In this document: piece by piece, positions 54,038 through 62,904 of the stretch | Numbering within the stretch: position 1 is the first letter of the stretch | How the letters are laid out: every line of letters starts with the position of its first letter | Assembly: GCF_000337815.1 (NCBI RefSeq) | Contig: NZ_AOLN01000018.1 | Span: forward strand, 682,001-746,000 | DNA length: 64,000 bases | Direction of reading: 5' to 3' | From: Haloferax mucosum ATCC BAA-1512 | Lineage (GTDB): Archaea > Halobacteriota > Halobacteria > Halobacteriales > Haloferacaceae | Notes under the pieces: generated by a model | Seen by the model: the letters and a program-made list of their open reading frames with translations, nothing else | Databases searched by the model: none | Told to the model about the DNA's origin: nothing | Program-made: the position numbers and the translations under genes

Positions 54038-54195
54038 GTCTTACAATTGCCGTTACATTTATATTCCATCCCTCTGTGGTGATTATCGCGTAAGACGGTT
54101 GTCTTACAGCCACCCAACGGCGGGCCGGTTCCCGGTTCCGTCCGTTGGTCTTAGGGTGTAAGACACTCGCACTCGCGTGCGGCGCACCGTCTTAC
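54038..54195. promoter_or_regulatory. Array of GTCTTAC/GTAAGAC half-sites before cdrS-ftsZ2
   Basis: Between cdrL and cdrS the sequence holds GTCTTAC (54038-54044), GTAAGAC (54090-54096) and GTCTTAC (54101-54107) with a 4-bp spacer making GTAAGAC-GGTT-GTCTTAC, GTCTTAG (54148-54154; 6 of 7) and GTAAGAC (54158-54164) with a 3-bp spacer in the opposite arrangement, and GTCTTAC (54189-54195). Six half-sites within about 160 bp directly upstream of the cdrS start look like operators for a dimeric or higher-order RHH regulator, CdrL or CdrS being the obvious candidates. Confidence 0.72.
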
Positions 54196-54210
54196 CGGGG
54201 GAATGTAAAC

Positions 54211-54396
54211 ATGGAGCGTGTGACACTACGAATTCCGAAGCAGCAAATCGAGGAGGTCGAGCGAATGGTCGAAACGGGAGAATTCCCGAACCGGTCCGAA
54301 GCCATTCGGTCTGCCGTCCGCGATATGCTCAACGAACAGACGAGCGACAAGCGACAGCGTGAATCTACCAGCAAGCGCGGCTGGGCAAAGGTGTAA
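54211..54396 (+). CDS. cdrS: Cell-division transcription regulator CdrS (short RHH protein)
   Basis: 61 residues from ATG 54211 ([20 protein letters not shown]). A single ribbon-helix-helix domain: beta strand VTLRIP, helix [15 protein letters not shown], helix [17 protein letters not shown], plus a short basic tail. In haloarchaea this small protein is cotranscribed with ftsZ2 and acts as a global regulator of cell division genes. The cdrS stop is 2 nt before the ftsZ2 ATG. The start codon is preceded by GGGGGAATGTAAAC. The upstream region carries the half-site array. Confidence 0.88.
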   Translation: MERVTLRIPKQQIEEVERMVETGEFPNRSEAIRSAVRDMLNEQTSDKRQRESTSKRGWAKV

Positions 54397-54398
54397 CA

Positions 54399-55601
54399 AT
54401 GCAGGATATCGTTCGTGAGGCGATGGAACGTGACGAGGCCGAACGGAAGACGCAGTCGTCGCTCGAAGACAGCGACGACCAGTTCGGTGACCCGCGTATC
54501 GTCATCGTTGGCTGTGGTGGTGCCGGGAACAATACCATCAACCGCCTCTACAACATTGGTGTCGAAGGTGCCGACACGGTCGCCATCAACACCGACAAGC
54601 AACACCTGAAGATGATCGAAGCGGACACCAAGATTCTCGTCGGGAAATCCCTGACGCAGGGTCTCGGTGCCGGTGGCGACCCCTCGATGGGTGAACGTGC
54701 CACCGAGATGGCACAGGGAACCGTCAAGGACGTCCTCGGCGACGCAGACCTCGTGTTCGTCACGGCGGGGATGGGTGGTGGCACCGGTACTGGTGCGGCG
54801 CCTGTCGTCGCAAAAATCGCAAAAGAACAGGGAGCAATCGTCGTTGGGATGGTCTCGACTCCGTTCAACGTCGAGCGCGCCCGGACGGTCAAGGCCGAAG
54901 AAGGACTCGAGAACCTCCGCAACGAGGCCGACTCCATCATCGTCCTCGACAACAACCGCCTCCTCGACTACGTCCCGAACCTGCCCATCGGCAAGGCGTT
55001 CTCGGTCATGGACCAGATTATCGCCGAAACCGTCAAGGGTATCTCGGAGACGATTACCCAACCGTCGCTCATCAACCTCGACTACGCCGACATGTCTACC
55101 ATCATGAACCAAGGCGGCGTCGCGGTGATGCTCGTCGGCGAGACCCAAGACAAGAACAAAACGCAGGAAGTGGTCAACGACGCGATGAACCACCCGCTTC
55201 TCGACGTAGACTACCGCGGTGCGTCCGGTGGTCTCGTCCACATTACGGGCGGTCCTGACCTCACACTGAAGGAGGCAGAGGGGATTGCAAGCAATATTAC
55301 CGAACGACTGGAGGCCGCCGCGAACGTCATCTGGGGCGCTCGTATCCAGGACGAGTACAAAGGGAAAGTCCGCGTCATGGCTATCATGACTGGTGTTCAG
55401 TCCGCACAGGTCCTCGGCCCGACGACCCAAAAGCAGGCCGATAAGTCCCGCCAGAGCATCCAGTCTGGAGACACCCAAGAACAGCTCCAGAGTTCGGAAT
55501 TCGACAGCTCACAGCGTGTCGAGACGTCGCAGAGTGGCACGTGGTCCGACGGCGGCCGCGACGAAGTCGAGAAGAACAACGGTCTCGACGTCATCCGGTA
55601 A
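54399..55601 (+). CDS. ftsZ2: Cell-division protein FtsZ2
   Basis: 400 residues from ATG 54399. N-terminal nucleotide-binding [17 protein letters not shown], tubulin signature [13 protein letters not shown] (about residue 123), T7 loop [19 protein letters not shown], then a Gln/Ser-rich linker and C-terminal tail [14 protein letters not shown]. FtsZ2 polymerises at midcell with FtsZ1 and drives constriction in haloarchaea. It lies directly after cdrS and is followed by a T5 tract (ACTTTTTG, about 55661-55668) that may terminate the operon. Confidence 0.95.
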   Translation: MQDIVREAMERDEAERKTQSSLEDSDDQFGDPRIVIVGCGGAGNNTINRLYNIGVEGADTVAINTDKQHLKMIEADTKILVGKSLTQGLGAGGDPSMGERATEMAQGTVKDVLGDADLVFVTAGMGGGTGTGAAPVVAKIAKEQGAIVVGMVSTPFNVERARTVKAEEGLENLRNEADSIIVLDNNRLLDYVPNLPIGKAFSVMDQIIAETVKGISETITQPSLINLDYADMSTIMNQGGVAVMLVGETQDKNKTQEVVNDAMNHPLLDVDYRGASGGLVHITGGPDLTLKEAEGIASNITERLEAAANVIWGARIQDEYKGKVRVMAIMTGVQSAQVLGPTTQKQADKSRQSIQSGDTQEQLQSSEFDSSQRVETSQSGTWSDGGRDEVEKNNGLDVIR

Positions 55602-55718
55602 CGCCCTGTCGGACACGACCTCGGACGCCGCCGCGTCCGTCCGACACAGAACTCATGGATACTTTTTGTTGACTACTTCACCCGCGAGCGACCGCGGTTT
55701 TCGGTGAACGACCCGTCG

Positions 55719-56684
55719 TCAGACCGCTTCTATCGACTCGATGAGCCGACACTTTCGGCACACGTCACCGGCGGTTTTCGACCCGCATCGCTCGCAGTCG
55801 TTGAGGTCAGCTTTGCCGTCACCGCGGTACTCGCGGGCGGTTATCTCGGCTAATTCCTCGTAGCCCGCCATGATCGAGTGCCGCGTTCCGGGGTGATTCT
55901 CTTCGAGTTTCAACAGGAGTTGCTGGACTTCGGCGCGGTAGGCCTCCGACGAGTGCGGGCACTCGGTGATGTGTGCGGGGAGGTCTTTCAAGTGGGCGTA
56001 GAGTGCGACCTCTTTTTCGGGGACGTCACGGAGCGGTTTTGCTCTCGGAATGAACTCACCCGCGTCGCGGCGCTTTTCGAAGTCGCCGATGCTGGCGTCG
56101 TAGTGTTTCGCCACTTGCTTGAGGTCGCCTTCGAAGAAGTTCATGAGCGCCGTTTGGGCCTCGTCGTCGAGGTTGTGGCCGGTGAGCAGTTTGTCCGCGC
56201 CGAGTTCGTCGGCAAAGCGCTCTAAGAGGTCGCGCCGAAAGACGCCGCAGTAGGCACACGCGGCCATGTTTTCGGGGTCTTTCTCGACCACGTCGTCCAT
56301 CTGGACGCCGAACTCGTCTTCGTACGTGACCAGTTCGTGGTGGATGTCGAGGTCGGAAGCGAGTTCGACGCAGGCGTCGACCGACTTGTCACGGTAGCCT
56401 TCGATACCCTCGTGGATGGTCAACGCGACGAGTTCGATTCGCGGGTCGCGGCCGAAGGTGTCGTCGAGAATTTGCGTGAGGACAACGCTGTCTTTCCCGC
56501 CTGAAAGACCGATAACCCACGTCTGAGGGTTGTCTGGCGTCGCGTCTCGGGGTAGCATGTTGTCCTCGCGGATACGGCGTCGCACGCGTTTTTCCACCGA
56601 GGCACAGAGATGGTCTTCGCAGAGATGTGCCCCAGAGTAAGCCGCGTGCATGACCGCGTCGCGGCCGCACTTGTCGCACTCCAT
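55719..56684 (-). CDS. ncsA: tRNA 2-thiolation protein NcsA
   Basis: 321 residues from ATG 56684. N-terminal zinc pair CDKC and HLCEDHLC, PP-loop VIGLSGGKDSVVL (residues 57-69), active-site-type Cys pair CAYCGVFRR, GHNLDDEAQTALMNFF, and C-terminal zinc ribbon CERCGSKTAGDVCRKC. This is the TtcA/Ncs6-type thiouridylase that in Haloferax works with the ubiquitin-like SAMP2 to thiolate U34 of tRNAs. It is convergent with ftsZ2 and divergent from the next gene. Confidence 0.93.
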   Translation of the reverse strand: MECDKCGRDAVMHAAYSGAHLCEDHLCASVEKRVRRRIREDNMLPRDATPDNPQTWVIGLSGGKDSVVLTQILDDTFGRDPRIELVALTIHEGIEGYRDKSVDACVELASDLDIHHELVTYEDEFGVQMDDVVEKDPENMAACAYCGVFRRDLLERFADELGADKLLTGHNLDDEAQTALMNFFEGDLKQVAKHYDASIGDFEKRRDAGEFIPRAKPLRDVPEKEVALYAHLKDLPAHITECPHSSEAYRAEVQQLLLKLEENHPGTRHSIMAGYEELAEITAREYRGDGKADLNDCERCGSKTAGDVCRKCRLIESIEAV

Positions 56685-56785
56685 TGCCGGTCGCTTGCTT
56701 GGCAGGAGGGATACGGGTTTCGCCTCGGGGCGGTCGTCACACTCGGTCGCAACCGGTTTGCCCGTCCGCCTCTCACAAACACGCG

Positions 56786-57433
56786 ATGGAGCGAGACGCC
56801 GCCCTCGACCGAGTCGAGAACATCGTCGATGCCGTCGAATCCGAGACGCTTCCGGTTCCGGTCCGTGAGGTATGGGTCTACGGCGACGTTGCCCTCGGAC
56901 TCGACCCGCTCGACCGACTCGACGTGTACGTGACGAAAGATATTCTCCTCCGCGGCGACCCCGACGCGGCCGAGGAATTCGAGCAATCTCACGGGGTGAA
57001 AGGCGTCGGCAAGAGCGTCCGCGCCGAGTGGGCACGCGACTATCCCGACCTACTTCGCGCGAACGCGAATGGCTACGCCGCGCCCGAAAAGTGCCTCGCC
57101 GCACACCTCCTTCCGGACGACGACGAACCCGTCCACCTCGAAGTGTGCAACGCCTCGTTCGAAGACAACGTCACCCAACGACTGAAGGGCGCGGTCTCCC
57201 GCGAGGCGTACGAACAGATTCTCGACCCGCGGGGCGTCTGTCTCTACGCCGACGGCCAGCGCTCTCCGAACGCGATGGAGAAACTCAGACAAAGCGAGTT
57301 CGCCTTCCCGACGCTCACCGGCGCACTGGAGATGCTCGGGTTAGAAGGCGACGAGGCCGACGCGGCCGTCGAGGCGATGCGCACCTACCGTGCCGAACAG
57401 ACCGGGACGTCGGTCCGCGGCGACGTAGTCTGA
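56786..57433 (+). CDS. Conserved protein with nucleotidyltransferase-like N-terminus
   Basis: 215 residues from ATG 56786 (MERDAALDRVENIVDAVESE). The segment VREVWVYGDVALGLDPLDRLDVYVTKDILL resembles the G-S/D...G...D-x-D loop of minimal nucleotidyltransferases, though the first residue is Asp rather than Ser. Later parts are EVCNASFEDNVTQRLKGAVSREAYEQIL and AMEKLRQSEFAFPTLTGALEMLGLEGDEADAAVEAM. No transferase activity is proven. It is divergent from ncsA across about 100 nt. Family is conserved in haloarchaea but not recognised by me. Confidence 0.6.
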   Translation: MERDAALDRVENIVDAVESETLPVPVREVWVYGDVALGLDPLDRLDVYVTKDILLRGDPDAAEEFEQSHGVKGVGKSVRAEWARDYPDLLRANANGYAAPEKCLAAHLLPDDDEPVHLEVCNASFEDNVTQRLKGAVSREAYEQILDPRGVCLYADGQRSPNAMEKLRQSEFAFPTLTGALEMLGLEGDEADAAVEAMRTYRAEQTGTSVRGDVV

Positions 57434-57478
57434 GGCGACCTGAATCCGTTCCGTACGCTGGTCGCGCCGACCCGCACG

Positions 57479-57643
57479 TCACTTTTGATTGTACCGTTTT
57501 CCCTCTTCGCGGGCTTGTTGCTCCGCGTCGTGCCGGTCCATCTTCGGGAGGTCGCGCGTCTCTCCCCGAATAGCGAGATAGATGACGACCGGAACGCCGA
57601 CACTCAAGAGAAGAATCAAGAACAGTCCGATTCCTGAAGACAT
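57479..57643 (-). CDS. Small single-pass membrane protein, 54 residues
   Basis: 54 residues from ATG 57643. One hydrophobic helix (GIGLFLILLLSVGVPVVIYLAI) with a charged tail RGETRDLPKMDRHDAEQQAREEGKR, so a single-pass inner-membrane protein with cytosolic C-terminus. Such small proteins are common and uncharacterised in haloarchaea. An upstream in-frame ATG at 57676 is rejected because the hydrophobic helix and charge pattern begin at 57643. Confidence 0.6.
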   Translation of the reverse strand: MSSGIGLFLILLLSVGVPVVIYLAIRGETRDLPKMDRHDAEQQAREEGKRYNQK

Positions 57644-57818
57644 ATTGTCATCTGTGGCGGCCGGAGTGGTAATCATTTCGGGGGCCGTGAATCGGCAGGT
57701 TAGGTATCAGCAGAGCGGAGACAATCGAAGGCTCAGCTATCTTGGTGGTGGCCGGGTCGAATCTGCCTAAAGGTGTTTGACAGTTGGATTTTTATCCTCG
57801 GCGTGTCCATCTCCTCCT

Positions 57819-58034
57819 ATGAGCCCTCCAATAGACAGCGACCGCGGCGGTTGCCCGAAGTGCGGACACGAAGAGACGGAGATGGACTCCATCGCAACGT
57901 CCGGAACCGGTCTCTCGAAGATTTTCGACGTCCAGAACCGCAAATTCACCGTCGTTTCGTGCACCAGTTGCGGCTACTCGGAACTCTACCGCGGACAGTC
58001 GGGCGGTAACCTCGTTGACCTCTTTTTCGGTTAA
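57819..58034 (+). CDS. Zinc-ribbon nucleic-acid-binding-type protein
   Basis: 71 residues from ATG 57819. CPKCGHEETEMDSIATSGTGLSKIFDVQNRKFTVVSCTSCGYSELY is a zinc ribbon of the kind seen in nucleic-acid-binding or transcription-associated small proteins; CxxC pairs at the two ends of the core. A TATA-like TTTTTAT at 57789-57795 is 24-30 nt upstream, indicating a leaderless transcript. Function unknown. Confidence 0.78.
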   Translation: MSPPIDSDRGGCPKCGHEETEMDSIATSGTGLSKIFDVQNRKFTVVSCTSCGYSELYRGQSGGNLVDLFFG

Positions 58035-58185
58035 CCAGCGCGGTCCGTCCGCGAATCAGATTTTATTGCCGGAGCTACAGGACGGCGTCACCAGCGACGA
58101 ACTCGGTCGGCGCGGTTGCGTTCGTCACCCCGCGAACCGTCGTCAGTCCACAATCGTCCGTCAGTCTGCAAACCGTCGCCCGCAG

Positions 58186-59013
58186 TCACACCCTGCCGGT
58201 CGTCACGTCGAACGGGACGACTTCGGCCCGGCGGTACGCCCCGTCTCGAATCTGCTGGACGACTTCGCGGCCCATCTGCCGCCATTCCCGCCGGACAGAC
58301 TCGTACGACACGTCGTCAGCGAGACCGCGCTTGAGGTCGGCTTCGTGACGGTCGAGTCCCTCACCAGTCGCTTTCTTGGCCGCACTTCGAACGTCGTGTT
58401 CGTCGTACGGCGGTTCGACCAGTTTTCTGTGGTGGTAGCGTCTGGTGCCGACGACCGACAGTCCGGCATCGGAACACAGGCCGCTCACGCGTTCGCCGAG
58501 CGCCACGTTGGTCTGGACGCCGTCGAGGAAGGCGTCTCTGACGCGGCGTTCGAGCGAGACTTCCGCTTCGACCGTCGAATCGACGCCGACAGCGGCGTTA
58601 TCGGGTTCGACCGCCGCGACGAGGTCTGTAGACACGCGTGCGAACTCCGACAGTGCGGCCGCCGGGTCAGGGAGATTCACGAGGAGTGCCTGACAGACGA
58701 CGAGGTCGAAACTGTCGTCCGGGAAGGGAAGTCGGGTCGCATCGCCCGCGACGACCGCCACTCGTTCGCGGTCGGCGGCAACCGAAAGCAGGTCTGTGTC
58801 GGCATCGACGCCGACGACGTCGGCGCTGGAGGACTCGGCGAGGACGCGCGAGAATTCGCCCGTGCCGCACCCGACATCGAGGATTCGGTCGCGCCCATCG
58901 AGGTCTAAATCGGCGAGGGCGGCGCGCGAATCGTCCCACATCCCTTGTCGCGTCCGCCGGAGATACGATTCGGAAAAGCGTCGCACGTCCCAGATTCGGG
59001 TGCGGCGCGGCAA
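58186..59013 (-). CDS. Class I SAM-dependent methyltransferase
   Basis: 275 residues from TTG 59013 (MPRRTRIWDVRRFSESYLRRTRQGMWDDSR); a later start at the ATG of MWDDSR is possible. Motif I ILDVGCGTGEFSRVLAE, motif II VVGVDADTDLL, post I VVAGDATRLPFPDDSFDLVVCQALL and a helical C-terminal domain (KKATGEGLDRHEADL...) with REWRQMGREVVQQI. A small-molecule or macromolecule methyltransferase; substrate unknown. It is convergent with the zinc-ribbon gene. Confidence 0.84.
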   Translation of the reverse strand: MPRRTRIWDVRRFSESYLRRTRQGMWDDSRAALADLDLDGRDRILDVGCGTGEFSRVLAESSSADVVGVDADTDLLSVAADRERVAVVAGDATRLPFPDDSFDLVVCQALLVNLPDPAAALSEFARVSTDLVAAVEPDNAAVGVDSTVEAEVSLERRVRDAFLDGVQTNVALGERVSGLCSDAGLSVVGTRRYHHRKLVEPPYDEHDVRSAAKKATGEGLDRHEADLKRGLADDVSYESVRREWRQMGREVVQQIRDGAYRRAEVVPFDVTTGRV

Positions 59014-59056
59014 AAATCAGTCGGTGTGTCGAACCCGATGTCCGACGGGTGCAGTA

Positions 59057-60442
59057 TCAGTCTCTCTGCCGGAGGCGAACCGCCGCGATAGCCAGCGCGA
59101 CTGTCGAGGCAAAAAGTCCGAACCCGGGTGCGCCAGTCGTCGTCGATGCCGGTTGTGCCGTTGCATTCTCGGGGTCCGATTGGTCGGCTGAGGTGGGAGA
59201 CGATGTGCTGGGTGGCGTCGCAGTCCGAGTTGTCTCGGAGGGCGTCGTCCGCGGTGCCGTCGAAGATTCGGTTGTCGTCTCTGTGGAACTCGTCTCGGAG
59301 GGCGTCGTCGTCTCGGATACCGCACCGAGACTCGGCACTTCGACATCGACGGCGACGCCCGCGTGGTCGGACGGCCAGCGGTCGCCGTCCAGTGTTTCGA
59401 TACGGGCATCCTCGGTGTGCGCGAACCGAGAGGGTTCGCCCGCGTCGAGGTCGCGGACGAACACGTGGTCAACCGTCCGGCTCAGGTCGCCGCCGGTCAG
59501 GGTACTCCTCCGACAGCACGTCGGGGCGAGGTCGGCCGTCACCGGGTCGAGACCATCTGCAAGCCGCGTGTACGCTTCGTCTCCGGGCGTAGTGTTTAGG
59601 TCTCCCGCGACGGCTACCGGCCCGTCGCGCGAGGCGACCCACTCGGCGAGTTCGGCGGCCTGTTCGGTTCGGACCCCCCGACTCGCCCGTTCGAGATGCG
59701 TCGATACGACGGTAAACGACCGGCTGTTGGAGTCGGTAAGCGAGACCGTCGCCGCGGCGAACCCGCGCGGAATACGGAGTGTGTCATCGGTATCGTTCCC
59801 GAGTGGGACTTCGAGCGCGGCGTCGAACGCTTCGCCGCGGAGGTCACTCGCTTCGGCTGTCTCTCGCACGAGAATCGCGTCTTTGTCGCGGAGCGTGACG
59901 GTCGTCCGACGTCCGTCGATGCGACCCGGAAGCGAGACCGGTGTCGTCTCGGATACTGCGGCGACGCGGTAGTCCGCCGCCGCGTCGTCGAGCGCCGTCG
60001 TCAGTTCTGCGAGGAAATCAACCGATTCGGCGTCGGCCACAGCGACCGCCGCGGCCTCCTGAAGCGCAATAACATCCGCGTCGATTGCGACGAGTTCGCC
60101 CGCGAGAGCCGCCATCCGCTGTGTGACGTCGCTCTCGCGGACTGAATCGTACAGGTCACCGACGATACGACGCCGCTCGGATGCGTCTTCGGCAAAGAGA
60201 ATCGGCGTGAGGCTCACGCCGAGACCGAGGTTTAGCGTGGCGATTCGAGCTGTTCCCGCGGTTTGGGCGGTTTGGGCCGTTTGGGCGGTTTGGACCGTTT
60301 GGGCGGTTTCGGCAGTTCCCATGGTTCCGTCGAGTGTCGTTGCTGTCGCGGACTGGGAATGCGCCGCTCCCGCGAAAACGGCGCTCACGGGGACTGTCGT
60401 CGCACACCGAAGGACGGCGCGACGGGACAACTGGAGGGTCAT
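59057..60442 (-). CDS. Secreted endonuclease/exonuclease/phosphatase-family protein with Tat and PGF-CTERM signals
   Basis: 461 residues from ATG 60442. Twin-arginine signal LSRRAVLRCATTVPVSAVFAGA, a short Ala-Gln-Thr repeat, an EEP domain (about residues 60-350; IATLNLGLGVS, IALQEAAAVAV, VAGDLNTTPGDEAY, SRTVDHVFV, WPSDHAGVAV), a Thr/Ser-rich linker likely O-glycosylated, and a C-terminal tripartite PGF-CTERM signal GAPGFGLFASTVALAIAAVRLRQRD. It is exported folded and processed by archaeosortase, so it acts at the cell surface. Metal and catalytic residues appear intact. Confidence 0.85.
   Translation of the reverse strand: MTLQLSRRAVLRCATTVPVSAVFAGAAHSQSATATTLDGTMGTAETAQTVQTAQTAQTAQTAGTARIATLNLGLGVSLTPILFAEDASERRRIVGDLYDSVRESDVTQRMAALAGELVAIDADVIALQEAAAVAVADAESVDFLAELTTALDDAAADYRVAAVSETTPVSLPGRIDGRRTTVTLRDKDAILVRETAEASDLRGEAFDAALEVPLGNDTDDTLRIPRGFAAATVSLTDSNSRSFTVVSTHLERASRGVRTEQAAELAEWVASRDGPVAVAGDLNTTPGDEAYTRLADGLDPVTADLAPTCCRRSTLTGGDLSRTVDHVFVRDLDAGEPSRFAHTEDARIETLDGDRWPSDHAGVAVDVEVPSLGAVSETTTPSETSSTETTTESSTAPRTTPSETTRTATPPSTSSPTSADQSDPENATAQPASTTTGAPGFGLFASTVALAIAAVRLRQRD
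60261..60314. repeat. Six tandem 9-bp repeats in the surface nuclease gene
   Basis: Units of 9 bp start at 60261 (TTTGGGCGG, TTTGGGCCG, TTTGGGCGG, TTTGGACCG, TTTGGGCGG, TTTCGGCAG). On the minus strand they encode the Ala-Gln-Thr repeat just after the Tat signal. A slippage-prone, variable-length segment in an exported protein. Confidence 0.8.
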
Positions 60443-60515
60443 GCTGGACGTCGAACGCACACACGGTGATTCGAAAGCGTGACCGATAATCGTTGCCGGA
60501 CGTGTCGGTTGTCGT

Positions 60516-61358
60516 TTATTTCGCGTCGGCGCGGAACTCGCGGACGCGTTCGATGTTCCACTCGTAGCTCTTGCCGTTCTCGGTCGGCGTCTCCAACACG
60601 AGCGGGACGTCGTTGGCGACGATGGCGTCGTGATTGATGAACGCGCGCATGCCCGCTTCGCCGATGAGACCTTCACCGATGTGGGCGTGTTCGTCCTTGT
60701 TCGTGCCGCACTCGTGTTTCGAGTCGTTCAGGTGGACGCACTTGAGATGTTCAATCCCGACTTCGGCGTCGAGTTCGTCGAACGTCTCGGCGACGCCCTC
60801 GGGCGTCGAGAGGTCGTAGCCCGCGGCGAACACGTGGGCCGTGTCGAGACAGATATCGAGGTCCTGTGTGGACTCTTCGAGGACGTAGCCGAGGTGCGCG
60901 AAGTCGTCGCCCATCTTCGTGCCCGAGCCGGCGTCGGATTCGATGAGGATGGTGACGCCGTCCGGCACGTCGATTTCGTCGAGGACGGAGACGGCGTTTT
61001 CGAGTCCCTGCTGTTCGCCCGCGCCGGTGTGTGCGCCGAGGTGAACGTTCACGTACGGAATGTCGAGTTTGGCCGCGGCATCGACTTCCTTCTGCATGGA
61101 ATCGAGCGACTTCTCGCGCAGACCGTCTTTCGGCGTACAGAGGTTGACGAGATACGACGTGTGGATGACCCACGGGCCGTCGAGCGACTCGGCTGTCCCC
61201 TCGCGGAAGGCGTCGGACTCCTCGTCGCCGATATTGGGGTCTTGCCACACCTGCGGGGAGTGGGTGAATATCTGACCGCAGTTCCCGCCGACGTCGATTT
61301 GGTTTCCGACCGCATTATCGACGCCACCGGCGATAGAAACGTGTGCTCCAACTCGCAT
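60516..61358 (-). CDS. nfo: Endonuclease IV (apurinic/apyrimidinic endonuclease)
   Basis: 280 residues from ATG 61358 ([19 protein letters not shown]). AP endonuclease TIM-barrel with the trinuclear-zinc ligands: [78 protein letters not shown] and [10 protein letters not shown]. It cleaves AP sites and 3' blocking groups in base-excision repair. An upstream ATG at 61385 is rejected since the conserved N-terminus begins at 61358. Confidence 0.92.
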   Translation of the reverse strand: MRVGAHVSIAGGVDNAVGNQIDVGGNCGQIFTHSPQVWQDPNIGDEESDAFREGTAESLDGPWVIHTSYLVNLCTPKDGLREKSLDSMQKEVDAAAKLDIPYVNVHLGAHTGAGEQQGLENAVSVLDEIDVPDGVTILIESDAGSGTKMGDDFAHLGYVLEESTQDLDICLDTAHVFAAGYDLSTPEGVAETFDELDAEVGIEHLKCVHLNDSKHECGTNKDEHAHIGEGLIGEAGMRAFINHDAIVANDVPLVLETPTENGKSYEWNIERVREFRADAK

Positions 61359-61448
61359 GCCGAACCCCACGGGATACCCGAACAAAGGAACTTCGGAGTT
61401 GCTGGACTAGCCGGAACGAATATCAATTACAATAACCAAAATCGAACG

Positions 61449-61973
61449 ATGACTGGACTCGCCGTCGGAGCGACTGCCCCCGACGTCACACAGACGCTCG
61501 TCGCACCAGACGGGGAGACGATAGACCGCGCTCTCTCGACCCTCGTCACCGAAAAACCAGTGCTGTTGTGTTTCTACACCGCGGATTTCAGCCCCGATTG
61601 CACCGAAGAGTGGTGCGCCATCCGCGACTTCGACTGGTTTTCGACCGGGAACGACGTTCACGTCGTCGGCGCGAGCAAATCGGGCGTCGGTATGCACCGC
61701 CGGTTTATCTCCCAACACAACTTGAACTTCCCGCTGTACGCGGACACCGACCTCGAACTCGCCTCGGCGTTCGACGTCGTCTACCGAACCTTCGGCGTCT
61801 CGAAGCGCGCCCGCCGGTCGTGTTTTCTCATCGATGAAAATCTGACCGTCCGCTACCGTTGGATTGGCGAGCACTGGCTCGACCCGACTCGGGACGTCCC
61901 GCCGCTGACAGAAGTGTACGAGGGCGTCGTCGATGCGCTCGAATTAGACTCACCCGAAACGTTCGGGTTCTGA
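61449..61973 (+). CDS. Peroxiredoxin (PrxQ/Bcp-like)
   Basis: 174 residues from ATG 61449 (MTGLAVGATAPDVTQTLVAPDG). The thioredoxin-fold segment VLLCFYTADFSPDCTEEWCAIRDFDWF has the peroxidatic Cys and a second Cys five residues later, as in Bcp/PrxQ (CTxExxxFRD). Later HRRFISQHNLNFPLYADTDLELASAFDV and CFLIDENLTVRYRW fit the family. It reduces peroxides at the expense of thiols. It is divergent from the endonuclease IV gene and convergent with the lipoate ligase gene. Confidence 0.85.
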   Translation: MTGLAVGATAPDVTQTLVAPDGETIDRALSTLVTEKPVLLCFYTADFSPDCTEEWCAIRDFDWFSTGNDVHVVGASKSGVGMHRRFISQHNLNFPLYADTDLELASAFDVVYRTFGVSKRARRSCFLIDENLTVRYRWIGEHWLDPTRDVPPLTEVYEGVVDALELDSPETFGF

Positions 61974-61997
61974 GTGTCGGCGGCGACCAAGTCGGCT

Positions 61998-62825
61998 TTA
62001 CTTCGAACTCGATTGCGGGGTCCGGCGAACCCACTCGCTGTCGCGGTATTTCTCGTCCGCGCGCGTCCGCGCACGTTCAAGTTCGTCGTCGGTCCACGAC
62101 CCAGCTTCGGCATCGACGAACGCGGCGAGCGAATCGGTCAGCGCTTCGACGAACGCCTCGCGGGACACGTCCGCGAGTTCGTCGATACCGACGACGCGTT
62201 CGCGGAACTCCTCGGGGGTCACGTCGTGGCCGTCGAACACGCCGAGGTGCGTTTCGGCATCGACCGAGTACGTGAGCGAGCCGTGTTGTACGACGGCGTC
62301 GCGGCGGCGGTACTGTGCGTTCCCCGCGATTTTCCGACCCTCGGCGACCATGTCGTGGGCCGGATGAAGCGCCCGGAGGTAACACGCGGGATGCCAGATA
62401 ACCGGCATGTCGTCATCGACGAAATCCACGTCAACGCCGACCGACCGAATCGCGTCGAGAATCGGCTCACAGAGAACGTGATAGCAATCCATGAGGTCGC
62501 CGGGGAGTTCGTCCTTCGGCGCGACAATCGAGTAAGCGACGTCGCCGTGGTGGTCGTGGTAGATGCCGCCGCCGCCGGTCGGTCGGCGAGTCACCTCGAT
62601 ACCCTCGCGCTCGCAGAACTCCCAATCGACCGTTTCCGGGTCCTGTCCGTAGCCCAGTGAGAGACAACTTGGTTCCCACGAGTAGACGCGAACCGTCCGA
62701 GGGCCGCCCGCCGCGGCCGTCTCGCCCGCAATTTCGTCCAGCGCCATCTGCATCGGTCCCGGCCGAATGTCTTCTCGAATCAACCGCCACTCGCGGTCAG
62801 CGAGTGCGCCCTCTGAGTCGTTCAT
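61998..62825 (-). CDS. lplA: Lipoate--protein ligase family protein (LplA-like)
   Basis: 275 residues from ATG 62825. The LplA core is visible: PCLSLGYGQDPETVDWEF, RRPTGGGGIYHDHHGDVAYSIV and GRKIAGNAQYRRRDAVVQHGSLTYSV (the catalytic Lys in RKIAGNAQ). The enzyme attaches lipoate to the E2 or glycine-cleavage H proteins. Whether it activates free lipoate or transfers octanoate cannot be told here; archaeal LplA often needs a separate small C-terminal protein. It is divergent from the VOC gene across a promoter-sized gap. Confidence 0.85.
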   Translation of the reverse strand: MNDSEGALADREWRLIREDIRPGPMQMALDEIAGETAAAGGPRTVRVYSWEPSCLSLGYGQDPETVDWEFCEREGIEVTRRPTGGGGIYHDHHGDVAYSIVAPKDELPGDLMDCYHVLCEPILDAIRSVGVDVDFVDDDMPVIWHPACYLRALHPAHDMVAEGRKIAGNAQYRRRDAVVQHGSLTYSVDAETHLGVFDGHDVTPEEFRERVVGIDELADVSREAFVEALTDSLAAFVDAEAGSWTDDELERARTRADEKYRDSEWVRRTPQSSSK

Positions 62826-62904
62826 ACGCTGGATACGCGCAAGCGAGATGAAAGTGATTTCGACGCTCGCCGATACGCGGTCGGTTCGACGCTCGCGCCC
62901 CGAG

